From assembly GCA_964444795.1 (NCBI GenBank), contig CAYUIQ010000094.1, forward strand, positions 1 through 29,443: a DNA stretch of 29,443 nucleotides. The letters are read 5' to 3'. This document shows positions 17,191 through 25,625 of this stretch, piece after piece (position 1 is the stretch's first letter; each line of letters opens with the position of its first letter). Source of the DNA: JABMRP01 sp964444795. Its GTDB lineage: Bacteria > Planctomycetota > Planctomycetia > Pirellulales > Thermoguttaceae. Below the pieces are notes generated by a model that saw nothing but the letters and a program-made list of their open reading frames with translations, had not been told where the DNA came from and ran no database searches. The position numbers were made by a program, and so were the translations under genes.

Positions 17191-19209
17191 CTACTTTTTC
17201 TTCTTCTGTTGTTCGCTCAACATCGTCTGGATGGCCGCTTCGCCACGTGCGAGCCAGACATCCATCTCGCCTTTGCCCCGATGCGCCCAGGCGTAATAGG
17301 GGATTAAGAAGAGGTCGTGTTCCGCTTCACCGAGCAACTGATTCTCATCGCCCCACGAGGCCATCAGGGCTTTGGCTCGGATCACGACGATGCCGCCGAG
17401 CATCTTCCCTCTGAACTCAGAGGTCAGTTTCGAGTTGTCCGGCAAGATCAGACCATGCGTTTTACCGTTATTGTCGGGCCATTCAGCGCAGAAGACCATC
17501 GGCCCGCGTTCGATGGCAACCCGGCCCTGATCCGCTTCGACCTTTTCGTTGGCGGTCACTCTTCGGATCGGCATCGGCAGGGTGAGTATCACGGAGTCGC
17601 CCACTTTCCATGTCCGGTCGAGGGTGACATAGCCCTTCTTGATCGTCAGCGCGACCGGCTCGCCGTTGAGTGTTAGCGTCGGCTTCATATTACTGGTGCT
17701 CATGTACTCGTAGAGGTCCGAAGGCACCGGTATGTTTTGTGCCCAACCGGGAATGCGAACCTTCAGCGCGAACCGGAACTCGGCGTCCGGCTCGATGGTC
17801 ATAGCGACGGCACCGTCCCAGGGGTATCGCGTCTCTTGGGTAATCACGACCATATTGTCGCCAATCTTTGCTTCGCCCTTCCCGGCCGCATAGAGATTAA
17901 CATAGACATCGCGGCCTTTGGTGGCGTATTGATAGCCGGGAACCGAAGCGATAAAGCGGGCGATATTCCCCGGACAGCAGGCGCATCCGAACCATTCCGA
18001 CCGCTCCTTGCCGTTTGTTGAAAGTGTGTTGGGATAGAAGAACTTCGTGCCGTCAAGAGACACGCCATCAATGACGTTATTATAAAGCGAGCGCTCGAGT
18101 ACATCGATGTACTTGGCGTCACCGTGGAGCATGAACAGGCGGTGGTTCCAGTAGACGTTTCCGATCCCCGCGCACGTCTCACAATAACAGTTGTTACCCA
18201 GGTTGTATTCCCCAGCAAAGCCTTCAGGACCGCCAGGCTGTCCGAGCCCGCCCGTGATATACAATTTCGTGCTTACGATGTTTTCCCAGATCCGATCGAT
18301 GGCGGCGATATACCTCGTGTCGCCGGTCAGCGTGGCGACATCGGCCATTCCCGAATACATATAGGTCGCGCGGACGGCATGGCCGACGCCCTTCTCCTGA
18401 TCGAGGACCTTCTTATGTGCCTGAGCGTAGGTGCCGGCGTCAGGACCACGCGTGTCAAGAAAGAACTTTGCCAAATCGAGATACCTTTTCTCTCCCGTTG
18501 TACGATACAACTTGCACAGCCCCATCTCGATGATCTGATGACCGGGCCATTCCTCGTTTTTGCCGGGCGCGAAAACGTTGCACAAAAGGTCGGCGTTTTT
18601 CGTGGCGATGTTCAACATCGATTTATTGCCGGTTGCCAGATAGTGCGCGACCGCGGCTTCATAGAAATGCCCCATGTTGTAAAGCTCATGGCTTAACTTC
18701 GTGACTTTCTCCCATCGCTGTTGCCCTGCCCATCCGTGTGGTTGTTCCGGGTTGATGGTTCGTGCGGTAAAGAGATAGCCGTCGGGCTCTTGAGCGGCTG
18801 CGACTTTCTCAATCAGCGCATCGAGATACTGTTCCATTTTCGGGTCTGCTTCGACCGAGAGCCCGAAGGAGGCGCCTTCGAGAATCTTATAGATGTCCGT
18901 GTCATCGAAGCTATAGCCGCGCACCTGGTCGTCTTCGAGCGTCTCGCCGCGAAGTCGCTTGGCAGCCCGCACGAAGTTCTCAACTCGTCCGGTCTCCTCG
19001 CATTTTCCGAAAGCGTAGGGGATGGTAACCGCACGATTGGTTTCGATACGAGGTGCCCAGAAGGCATCGTCCAGATGAACCGCCGTGAAAGGGACCGGCT
19101 TGATGATTTCCAGCTTGTCTTTCGGGTCTTGCGCTTTTGCGACGGTAGGATACGCGAACACGGCCACGAGAATCATCAACACGGCCGCTTCAATAACTGT
19201 GGTTTTCAT
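17191..19209 (-). CDS. GH127 beta-L-arabinofuranosidase
   Basis: 672 residues from ATG 19209, with AAGGGAG upstream and a signal peptide (IEAAVLMILVAVFAYPTVAKA). It opens like HypBA1-type enzymes (FTAVHLDDAFWAPRIETNR), and the (alpha/alpha)6 barrel carries HELYNMGHFYEAAVA, the likely acid/base in PEGFAGEY (E329), the metal ligands in CYCETC (E344, C346) and the paired cysteines in CACCPGN (C411, C412). In HypBA1 a cysteine at this position is the nucleophile, held by zinc, so all key residues are present. A C-terminal beta domain includes VRIPGWAQ and ends in a lysine run. The enzyme removes terminal beta-L-arabinofuranose, from arabinan or glycoproteins. It lies between the GH146 gene (59-bp gap) and araA (50-bp gap), which supports arabinose metabolism. 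Confidence 0.92.
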   Translation of the reverse strand: MKTTVIEAAVLMILVAVFAYPTVAKAQDPKDKLEIIKPVPFTAVHLDDAFWAPRIETNRAVTIPYAFGKCEETGRVENFVRAAKRLRGETLEDDQVRGYSFDDTDIYKILEGASFGLSVEADPKMEQYLDALIEKVAAAQEPDGYLFTARTINPEQPHGWAGQQRWEKVTKLSHELYNMGHFYEAAVAHYLATGNKSMLNIATKNADLLCNVFAPGKNEEWPGHQIIEMGLCKLYRTTGEKRYLDLAKFFLDTRGPDAGTYAQAHKKVLDQEKGVGHAVRATYMYSGMADVATLTGDTRYIAAIDRIWENIVSTKLYITGGLGQPGGPEGFAGEYNLGNNCYCETCAGIGNVYWNHRLFMLHGDAKYIDVLERSLYNNVIDGVSLDGTKFFYPNTLSTNGKERSEWFGCACCPGNIARFIASVPGYQYATKGRDVYVNLYAAGKGEAKIGDNMVVITQETRYPWDGAVAMTIEPDAEFRFALKVRIPGWAQNIPVPSDLYEYMSTSNMKPTLTLNGEPVALTIKKGYVTLDRTWKVGDSVILTLPMPIRRVTANEKVEADQGRVAIERGPMVFCAEWPDNNGKTHGLILPDNSKLTSEFRGKMLGGIVVIRAKALMASWGDENQLLGEAEHDLFLIPYYAWAHRGKGEMDVWLARGEAAIQTMLSEQQKKKK

Positions 19210-19268
19210 GTCATCTCCCTTTATCGTTACGGGTTATCCAAGTTTGCCGTGAGTCAGCCGGAAAGCGT

Positions 19269-22200
19269 CTAGTCCAAAATCACATCAAAGTAGACGGAGT
19301 GTCGGCTATAGGTTTCAAAGAACGGACGGAGTTTTGCATCTCCGATTTGGAAGCGGAGCGCGCTCGGGTCCCCAGTGATTGATTGTTCGAGATTCCGAGG
19401 ATTCAGGCGCACGCTTCGCCAGTCGGTACGCGGGGCTGGTTCCTCGGCAGCCAACAGAACCGGGCCATAGAAAATGCTCGCGATATTCGGCCGGTCCATG
19501 ACCGACCAGAGGTGAAAACTGAAGGGCATGCGCAGTTCGATCGTGTCGTTCTTCCTCCAAGCCCGACTGAGGGTCAGGTAGGTGCCGGGCGCAGGGGGAA
19601 CTTCCGGCGGCACCTCTTCGCCATTGATCTTGACGAAGAATCCTCTTTTCGCCCATCGCGGCACTCGGACCTTGATATCGAAGTTGCCCGCTCCAGCGGA
19701 CTTCTGGAGGTCCGAAATGACAAGCCGGGTCGTATCGGCATAGGGGAAACGGGTCTGTTGCTGGACCACCACATGACGCTCCGCCCAAGTTAGCGTCGAA
19801 GGCACGTACAGGTTGACATACAAAGCGTGGTGGTCGACATCTTGGAAGTAAATCGAATCCTGCAGCTTCGTGCCGCTCTCGAGGGCGGTCCCATTGCAGC
19901 AGGTAAACCCGTCCATCTTCGGGTTGCCAAAGTGCTTCTGGCAGCCTGGACCGAGCGGGACGTGGTAGGTGTTGCCTGGACTGTTTTCAGCCACGGAAGC
20001 GAGAATGTGGTTGTAGAGCGCCTGCTCGTAGTAATCCATGTACTTCCCGTCCGACTCGAACATGAAGAGTTGGCGGCTTAGCTTCAGTAGGTTGTAGGTG
20101 GCACAGGTTTCGTTCTGCCCCCCTTTGGCAAAGCCGTTCACAAAGAGCGTGTTCGGCTCGGCCGTGAAACACTCGGCATTCTTCGGAGTACTCGCCCCGG
20201 CAACGCCTCCGATGCTGTACATATAGGAGCTCGTGCACATGCCCCAGAAGTTCTCGGCAACGCGGTAGTACTCGGGATTGTGTGTTCCGCTATATATTTC
20301 TAGCGCACCCGTGATTTGCGGGATGTGCTGGTTGGCGTGCCTGGCGTGCAGGGTGTCCACATTCTTCGCCAGGCCATGGTCATGGTCGGCATTGCCGAAA
20401 AAGAACTCGGTGTTGTCGAACAGTTGGGCGCACTGCAGAAATCGCTTGTCGCCGGTAATCCGGTGAAGCCGGGCCATCACTTCATTCATGCCGCCGTACT
20501 CGCCCGCAATGTAGCGGTTCCACATACTGATACGCGTTGCCGCCGGAACCTTTTCAAGCCGAGCGTGAACCCAGAGGCCCATGCCCCTGGCGATCTGAAG
20601 CGCTTTCTCGTTTCCGCCGAGCTCATGACAATCGAGCAAACCGGCCAGGATTTTGTGAAGTGTATAATAGGGAGCCCAGATCTGGTTCTCTCGGCCGCCG
20701 TAGGTGGCTCCCTGTTCGAGCAGGATAAACTGGTCAGGCGGGTAGGCGCTGATAAACCCTTCGCCCCAGTTCCAGTAGTCGGTACGAATCCCATCCACGC
20801 TCAGGTCGGAGCTGTAATCCGTCTTGCCCGGCCCGTGCGGTACGGCCGTCGGTTCCGAGTTGAACGGGCCGCCTTTCTCCACGGGCTTGCCCGAACGCTG
20901 GGATAGCTCATGCAGAGTTTCGATCAGGTAATCCATCTTCGCGACGAAAGTGGCTCGCAGCTTGGCATCGTATGTCGTACTGGCATAGGCTTGTGCAATC
21001 GCCGAGAGATAATGCCCGCTGGCATGGCCACGCAGCTTGGTCGTCTGGCTGTCCCAACCGCCCAAAGGCTTGACGCCTTCCGGCTGCGGCTGGCCGAACG
21101 CGTCGCGAAACATATAGAGAAATCGGTCGGGATCGGTTTCAGCCAAGGTGTGAATGAACTTGTCACGATTTTTGACTAGTGGCGTCTTGCGCTTCTGATT
21201 GTCGAGATTCAAAAGAACTTGTCCCAGGGGAAACGGCTCTAACATGCGTTGGGGAGCCGATTCGGGGACCGCCGACTCCCGAACTGTTACGGTCGCCTTC
21301 GGTTTGAAGTCGGTGCCGGGCACCCCGCCGGTCACCGTGTAGGTCCCCGGCTTAAGGGCTTGCTGATTGCTTTCGGAGAAAGGCCAAATGACGCGAACCT
21401 TCGGACCTGCCACGCCATCGCGGTACACACCCTCGACCATGTGCGGTAACTTCGGCAGATGCCCGACGGTGGTATCGGCCGAGATGTCGGGAACCGCCGT
21501 CAGCCCCAGGGCTTCGGGAAGGATCGTGACCTCGGCATGTGAAGTGTCATCGGATGTCTGGCTTTCGGCCGATGGCCGTTCGTCCAATGCGGCGATTTCC
21601 TCCTTCGAAAGCGCGCCGCGATAGATCCGTAGCACTTGCTTGCTTGAAAGGGCGATCGAATAGACCCTGAAATCGTGAAGTTTGCCGTTGAGGTTTGGAT
21701 CGGTGCTGTAGTGCGACTTGCCGATGTAAAGATGATTCTTGTCGGTATTCTCTTGATCGAGAACCTGCTCCAGGGCAAGGGTCACGCCGGTGGCATGTCC
21801 GACTCGAATCCCGTCGGCATAACTGCTCAAGGTCCGACCGGCCGGGTCCAACACGACGGCCAGGTGTATCCAGCGCCCCGTCTCGACACGCGGTGATTTA
21901 GGACCGAATTCCGAGGCACCTTTGGAAGTAATGCAAACACGATAGCTCTTCTCCGTGTTGGGATCCGTGGGAGCGCAAGAAAAACTGGTCGTCTTGTCCT
22001 GCCCAAAATCAAAGAGCCGCTGCCCGGGCGTAGCCGCTGTCAGATGAACCCAGGCGGTCACGCTTATCGCCTCCACGCCCGTCAGCGTCTGGGAAGGAAT
22101 CATAACATGGCCGCCATCCTTTCCAGGCAGCGAAAGAACCATACCGAACTTATCGTCCCTGACATAAGTGCCCCTGGCTCCATGCAAGGTCGCATGGCGG

Positions 22201-22364
22201 TTGTGCCGCGATGCGTCTTCGGCGTCACCGCTGAAGAGATAGCGAGCGATGAGATCCGTCTCCCCGATACCATCGAGAATCTGGTCGCCTTCCTCGCCCG
22301 CACAGACTCCACACCCGAATACAATCACCAACAAGAATGTCACCGGTAGTGTCAAAGAATTCAT
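19269..22364 (-). CDS. LamG-containing GH146-type beta-L-arabinofuranosidase (DUF1680)
   Basis: 1031 residues from ATG 22364 (MNSLTLPVTF), chosen for the signal peptide and the AAGGA site; the frame extends 56 codons further into the preceding gene in another frame. Residues ~35-280 are a LamG/concanavalin-like domain (DLIARYLFSGDAEDAS, ISVTAWVHL, GRWIHLAVVLD, GKLHDFRVYSIAL). An Ig-like domain follows (~320-400). The catalytic part (~410-1031) is DUF1680: GHASGHYLSA, YTLHKILAGLLD, GGQNETCATYN (E752, C754) and DGFTCCNGTALES (C822, C823). The acid, metal-binding and nucleophilic residues are therefore in place, and the NETC/TCCNGT pattern fits GH146 rather than GH127. GH146 enzymes release beta-L-arabinofuranose from pectic arabinan. 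The LamG module probably holds the enzyme to polysaccharide. It follows the small GH78-like gene by 16 bp. Confidence 0.88.
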   Translation of the reverse strand: MNSLTLPVTFLLVIVFGCGVCAGEEGDQILDGIGETDLIARYLFSGDAEDASRHNRHATLHGARGTYVRDDKFGMVLSLPGKDGGHVMIPSQTLTGVEAISVTAWVHLTAATPGQRLFDFGQDKTTSFSCAPTDPNTEKSYRVCITSKGASEFGPKSPRVETGRWIHLAVVLDPAGRTLSSYADGIRVGHATGVTLALEQVLDQENTDKNHLYIGKSHYSTDPNLNGKLHDFRVYSIALSSKQVLRIYRGALSKEEIAALDERPSAESQTSDDTSHAEVTILPEALGLTAVPDISADTTVGHLPKLPHMVEGVYRDGVAGPKVRVIWPFSESNQQALKPGTYTVTGGVPGTDFKPKATVTVRESAVPESAPQRMLEPFPLGQVLLNLDNQKRKTPLVKNRDKFIHTLAETDPDRFLYMFRDAFGQPQPEGVKPLGGWDSQTTKLRGHASGHYLSAIAQAYASTTYDAKLRATFVAKMDYLIETLHELSQRSGKPVEKGGPFNSEPTAVPHGPGKTDYSSDLSVDGIRTDYWNWGEGFISAYPPDQFILLEQGATYGGRENQIWAPYYTLHKILAGLLDCHELGGNEKALQIARGMGLWVHARLEKVPAATRISMWNRYIAGEYGGMNEVMARLHRITGDKRFLQCAQLFDNTEFFFGNADHDHGLAKNVDTLHARHANQHIPQITGALEIYSGTHNPEYYRVAENFWGMCTSSYMYSIGGVAGASTPKNAECFTAEPNTLFVNGFAKGGQNETCATYNLLKLSRQLFMFESDGKYMDYYEQALYNHILASVAENSPGNTYHVPLGPGCQKHFGNPKMDGFTCCNGTALESGTKLQDSIYFQDVDHHALYVNLYVPSTLTWAERHVVVQQQTRFPYADTTRLVISDLQKSAGAGNFDIKVRVPRWAKRGFFVKINGEEVPPEVPPAPGTYLTLSRAWRKNDTIELRMPFSFHLWSVMDRPNIASIFYGPVLLAAEEPAPRTDWRSVRLNPRNLEQSITGDPSALRFQIGDAKLRPFFETYSRHSVYFDVILD

Positions 22365-22380
22365 TTCAGATCCTTGCGTT

Positions 22381-22869
22381 TCACTGTTTTCCCTTGAGTT
22401 CAAAGCGGTAGCTTCCGGAGCCGGCGTCGAAGGTGACCCATTCGGCATCCCGGCGGCCGTCGGCGATTCCCGCGACGCCATCGATATGGGAATCGTTTTT
22501 CCAAATGGCCTTGCCGCCTTCGGTAATAACAAACTCCTTCAGGCCAAGCGTGGGCACACTCACTTTGGCCGTCGAATTGACGGGGATCTCGATCTCCAGC
22601 AAGAACGAATCCTTCGTTCGCTTCCAGCTCGACGAGATGATACCCCGGACGGTCTTAATCGAGGCCTCTGCGTGCTTCAGGTCTCCGAGTGCATGGGGCC
22701 TGATATGGAAATGGCCGTACCCCGGCCCGAATTCGCGGGTTCCCCCACGTTCACTCGCTCCCCCTGCCGCAATATCGCCGCCCTCCTGCCCCGCCGCCAA
22801 ACCACTACTCAAGACCAGAAGGGACAAGAGAAACATCATACCAGCTACGTTTCGTTTCAGGATGTTCAT
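22381..22869 (-). CDS. Exported orphan GH78 alpha-L-rhamnosidase C-terminal domain
   Basis: 162 residues from ATG 22869 (MNILKRN). A signal peptide (VAGMMFLLSLLVLSSGLAAG) and a glycine-rich linker of ~25 residues lead directly to a domain that matches the end of bacterial alpha-L-rhamnosidases: FHIRPHALGDLKHAEASI, then GIISSSWKR, then FLLEIEIPVNSTAKVSVP. This is the Bac_rhamnosid_C beta-sandwich. GH78 enzymes are normally 700-1100 residues and have their active site in an (alpha/alpha)6 barrel before this domain; here the barrel and N-terminal domains are missing. It could be what is left after an in-frame internal deletion, or a standalone carbohydrate-binding protein made for export. No clear ribosome site precedes the ATG. 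It is first in the tight unit with GH146, GH127 and araA. Confidence 0.72.
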   Translation of the reverse strand: MNILKRNVAGMMFLLSLLVLSSGLAAGQEGGDIAAGGASERGGTREFGPGYGHFHIRPHALGDLKHAEASIKTVRGIISSSWKRTKDSFLLEIEIPVNSTAKVSVPTLGLKEFVITEGGKAIWKNDSHIDGVAGIADGRRDAEWVTFDAGSGSYRFELKGKQ

Positions 22870-23095
22870 GTCATTACGTCGGTGTGTGTTGTCACATAAC
22901 CGAGGAAGCCAAAGGTTTCGCCTGAAGGCGAGGGTTTTATACCCATCGAGGAGACAGTAACCCCTGCCGCGAGGCGCGGGCGTTGCCGGACGCCCCCGCG
23001 CTCGCCGCGCCTGCATCGGGATCACTTCTGGCTTGCGGTCGATGAAGCCGAAGTGGTACCGTGTGATCGAACATGCTAATCCTCATTGCTGGATA

Positions 23096-23132
23096 TCTAG
23101 CATCCTGGATTGAGCGTTTCTAGCATCTAGCA
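23096..23132. repeat. Short direct repeats of TCTAGCATC
   Basis: Copies at 23096-23104 and 23119-23127, with a third partial copy overlapping the second (23126-23132). The role is unknown; they may be the edge of a small intergenic repeat. Confidence 0.4.
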
Positions 23133-23429
23133 CAAAAAAGGCGAAGCGGCGGTTCCGGCTGCTCACTTGGCGTCGGGAGTGGCTTGCTACTTCCGCCGCC
23201 TCCGGCCGTACGGCGCCAGCCCCGGCGCACGCCAGGGACGAATTGTGACGGATGGCGCCAACCGTGTTTGGCCGATGTCTATTGGCGGGCGCGCCGACAG
23301 CTCGGGGCAACGAACCCAACCATCCAGAGTGAGTATGACTAGACAAAACGTGCCTGTCTACACAGAATTGCGTATAACTCTCTCAACTTTGCGCAGAAAC
23401 GCTTCCACGCGGCGACCCCCGGCGGGTAG

Positions 23430-23835
23430 AATGCCCGAATCGAGGGGACGACGTTTGAAGTAGAACAAACCAATGCGGAGTCGAACGGCCGGATGACACC
23501 GTTCATCGCCGTCTGGAATGGAGAGAACAATCAGTTGGCCTGTAGTTATTCGGTCGTGGTCGAAGGCGACGGTGAAGTCCACCTGCTACAAGGACAATAG
23601 GTTCTTTCTGGACAACGGGATCGACGTGGTTTTGTCCATCGCAAACGAACACGTCTCCCTCGTGTTTCCAGAAGAAAACACAAGAGCTGCAAAATAGCTG
23701 CCGTATTGGGCGTTTCCGCGGTGTAAGGGCATGGGCGTCCAAAACGGACCAGGAGCGACGTCGAGTTCCGGTGGACGAATCCCGTATGATTCTCCCGAAA
23801 ACGATTGCATTCACGGCGGTCGTGATACATACTGA
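23430..23835 (+). pseudogene. Decayed plus-strand gene of unknown family
   Basis: From 23430 one frame reads like real protein: RIEGTTFEVEQTNAES, then MTPFIAVWNGENNQLACSYS, then VVVEGDGEVHLL, and hits a stop at 23598-23600. A +1 shift near 23587 continues in the same style: YKDNRFFLDNGIDVVLSIAN, then EHVSLVFPEENTR, to a stop at 23695-23697. Beyond that stop the same frame gives GVQNGPGATSSSGGRIPYD and ends at 23835. The composition (D, E, N, V, F instead of R, P, S) differs from chance frames here. So a gene fragment with at least one frameshift and one stop seems likely. I do not recognise the family. Opposite-strand frames (23358-23582 and 23503-23814) are also open, so the strand is not certain. 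Confidence 0.33.
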
Positions 23836-23883
23836 CGTCGGATGGCAACGGCTGGGCGTGCCTATGGCAGCGAGGGTAGTGTT

Positions 23884-25068
23884 ATGTCCTTGCGAAAGTG
23901 GCTGGCGAATCTAACGGGGTGGGATAAACTATCCAACATCGGCAAACCAGCAGTAGACCCCCGCATCAAAGCCCTGGGTGATGAAGATCCCGGGATCCGA
24001 ATCTCTGCCGCGGAGGCCCTAGGCAAGATCGCTGATCTCAGCGCAATGGAACTCCTCATCAAAGCCCTGGGTGACGAAGATCATGGGGTCCGACTCGCTG
24101 CCGCCGAGGCCTTAGGTGAGATCGCCGATCCCAGCGCAGTGGAACCGCTAATCAAATCGCTCGGTGATGAAGATCCCGGGATCCGGAGCGCCGCCGCCGA
24201 GGCCTTAGGTAAAATCGCCGATCCCAGAGCGGTAGAACCGCTCATCGAAGTCTTCGAGGATCAACTTGGGTGGGTTCGAAGCTCTGTCGCCAAAGCCTTG
24301 CGTAGAATCGCTGACCGCAGAGCACTCAAGTGCCTAATTGCGGCCCTAAGCGATAGAAGCGATGGGGTTAGAATGAATGCCGCCAGGGCCTTAGGCAGGA
24401 TCGCCGACCCCAGAGCAATAGAACCCCTCATCAACATCGTTGGTGATGAAGATTGGAGGGTTCAGGAGAAGGCCAGGAAGGCCTTAAGAAAGTTGAGTGC
24501 AGCCAAAGAACACATGGTTGACGGCTGTGTCAAGGCATTAAACAGAGATGATTATGTTGGCCGATATGCAGTTGAAGTGCTGGGTAGGCTTAAAGACCCC
24601 AGCGCAGTCGAGCCCCTCATTAGAGTTCTTGGTGACAAAGGCCCTAAGGATCGGCGATGTGCCGCCGAGGCCTTAGGCAAAATCGCTGACCCCAGGGCAG
24701 CAGGACCCCTCATCAAGGCCCTTGGTGACGGAGACCGTAAGGTCCGAAGCACTGCTGCCGAGGCCTTAGGCAAGATCGCCGACGCCAGCGCAGTCGAACG
24801 CCTCATCGAGGTCCTTGGTGATAGGGAAGTTCATGTTCGAAAAAAGGCCGCTCTGGCCTTAGTCAGAATTGGCCGACCAGCGTTAAATTCCCTTCTTGGA
24901 ACGCTTGGCGATCAGGATTATCGGGTTCGAATGAATGCTGCCTGGTCCTTAGGTAGAATCGGCGATAGATCTGCCGTGTCCGCTCTGAGGGTCGTCTTGG
25001 GTGACAGTCATTGGTGGGTACGCAGAGCTGCCAAAGAAGCACTCAAAAGAACAGCGGCCAGAATCTAG
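23884..25068 (+). CDS. HEAT-repeat (PBS-lyase-like) protein, 12 repeats
   Basis: 394 residues. I start it at ATG 23884 (MSLRKWLANLTGW) because GAGGG lies ~8 nt upstream; the frame extends to ATG 23842 without a ribosome site. After a ~24-residue lead there are 12 helical repeats of about 31 residues with the pattern PLIKALGDED..VR..AAEALGKIADPSA. Repeats 1-5 and 8-9 are near-copies, while 6, 7 and 10-12 have drifted. No signal peptide and no catalytic domain are seen. Such solenoids bind proteins or, in phycobilin lyase relatives, cofactors; the E/Z-type repeat resemblance does not imply lyase activity. At DNA level the repeats are 93 bp and very similar, pointing to recent duplication. It stands alone, with no cotranscribed neighbour, in a stretch with gene debris on both sides. 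Confidence 0.88.
   Translation: MSLRKWLANLTGWDKLSNIGKPAVDPRIKALGDEDPGIRISAAEALGKIADLSAMELLIKALGDEDHGVRLAAAEALGEIADPSAVEPLIKSLGDEDPGIRSAAAEALGKIADPRAVEPLIEVFEDQLGWVRSSVAKALRRIADRRALKCLIAALSDRSDGVRMNAARALGRIADPRAIEPLINIVGDEDWRVQEKARKALRKLSAAKEHMVDGCVKALNRDDYVGRYAVEVLGRLKDPSAVEPLIRVLGDKGPKDRRCAAEALGKIADPRAAGPLIKALGDGDRKVRSTAAEALGKIADASAVERLIEVLGDREVHVRKKAALALVRIGRPALNSLLGTLGDQDYRVRMNAAWSLGRIGDRSAVSALRVVLGDSHWWVRRAAKEALKRTAARI
23954..25064 (+). repeat. 93-bp tandem coding repeats within the HEAT gene
   Basis: The gene body is a tandem array with a period of 93 bp (31 codons). Units 1 and 3 share over 20 identical bases through the GDEDPGIR codons (starting near 23977 and 24163). The codons for AAEALGKIAD recur almost unchanged in units 1, 3, 8 and 9. 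This similarity at synonymous sites suggests duplication or gene conversion within the gene. Confidence 0.75.
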
Positions 25069-25081
25069 CGTTCGACTTTGA

Positions 25082-25351
25082 GAACAACGTTTCTGTCTTT
25101 GGGAACCGGCCCGTTTCACGGTAACCTCCAGGTGTCCGCCGGCCGTAGGGCAGCTCAACAAGTCACTGGTCGGCAATCGCGGCTATCGTAAGTACTTGCG
25201 GCCGACCAGCCGCACTTCGGTGAGCGTTGCATAACCAACCGTGTTGGCGGCTCATCCCAAGAGTCGGCTTCAGGCCCGTGTCACCGAGTCGAGCACGAAA
25301 GCCGACCGCAAACGGGCCCACCGCAAGTTGTTACTGAAAAGGAAGATGTGA
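25082..25351 (+). pseudogene. Possible transposase remnant
   Basis: One frame stays open from 25082 with a single stop (25232-25234) to 25351. It contains LNKSLVGNRGYRKYLR, which resembles the LVGNxGYRRYL stretch of IS1634/IS4-like DDE transposases, and ends in a basic tail (KADRKRAHRKLLLKRK). The rest is not recognisable, and no terminal inverted repeats were found around it. Its place between a decayed gene and a tRNA supports a mobile-element origin, but the match rests on about 11 residues. Confidence 0.28.
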
Positions 25352-25520
25352 CTTCGTGGTGTTGAAGATAAGCTTGACACGCCACCCGTTCCAGTGGTCA
25401 ACGGCGACTCCCCGTGCCCTATTGTGCCTGCTCTGTGGGAAGGGTGTAGACGACTGATGCGCTGAACGTCGTCGTCGACGCCCCCATAGTCGTCCGCAAT
25501 GACTCCGACTCAGTCCATAA

Positions 25521-25546
25521 AGAAACCCCTTGCGGGACAAGGGGTT
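25521..25546 (-). terminator. Rho-independent terminator of the tRNA-Gln gene
   Basis: AACCCCTTG (25524-25532) pairs with CAAGGGGTT (25538-25546) over a 5-nt loop. Read on the minus strand the stem is followed by TTTCTTTA. It begins 9 bp downstream of the tRNA 3' end, so it is well placed to end that transcript. Confidence 0.8.
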
Positions 25547-25554
25547 ACGGCAAG

Positions 25555-25625
25555 TTGGGGAACTAGGATTTGAACCTAGACTAACTGATTCAGAGTCAGT
25601 CGTGCTACCGTTACACTATTCCCCA
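25555..25625 (-). tRNA. tRNA-Gln (anticodon CUG)
   Basis: The minus strand folds as a full cloverleaf. The acceptor arm TGGGGAA pairs with TTCCCCA. The D-arm contains AACGGTAGC. The anticodon arm has ACTGA/TCAGT around the loop CTCTGAA, giving anticodon CTG. The T-arm has CTAGG/CCTAG around TTCAAAT. The discriminator base is A and CCA is not encoded, so it must be added by enzyme. The gene is 71 nt. The U-A first pair and CUG anticodon identify glutamine. Confidence 0.93.

Larger units (their letters stand above)
22870..23883. other. Gene-poor 1-kb stretch between the glycan locus and the HEAT gene
   Basis: No intact gene recognised. The left part presumably holds the promoter of the leftward GH78-like/GH146/GH127 unit, though I see no clear -35/-10 pair. 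At 23096-23132 the unit TCTAGCATC occurs twice plus a partial third copy. The right part (23430-23835) holds an apparently decayed plus-strand gene, listed separately. The remaining frames are short and arginine/proline-rich, as expected from chance. Confidence 0.5.
25069..25554. other. Spacer between the HEAT gene and tRNA-Gln with gene debris
   Basis: No intact gene. It holds a probable transposase fragment (25082-25351) and, at its right end, the terminator of the tRNA gene. Nothing recognisable lies between 25352 and 25513. Confidence 0.5.
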
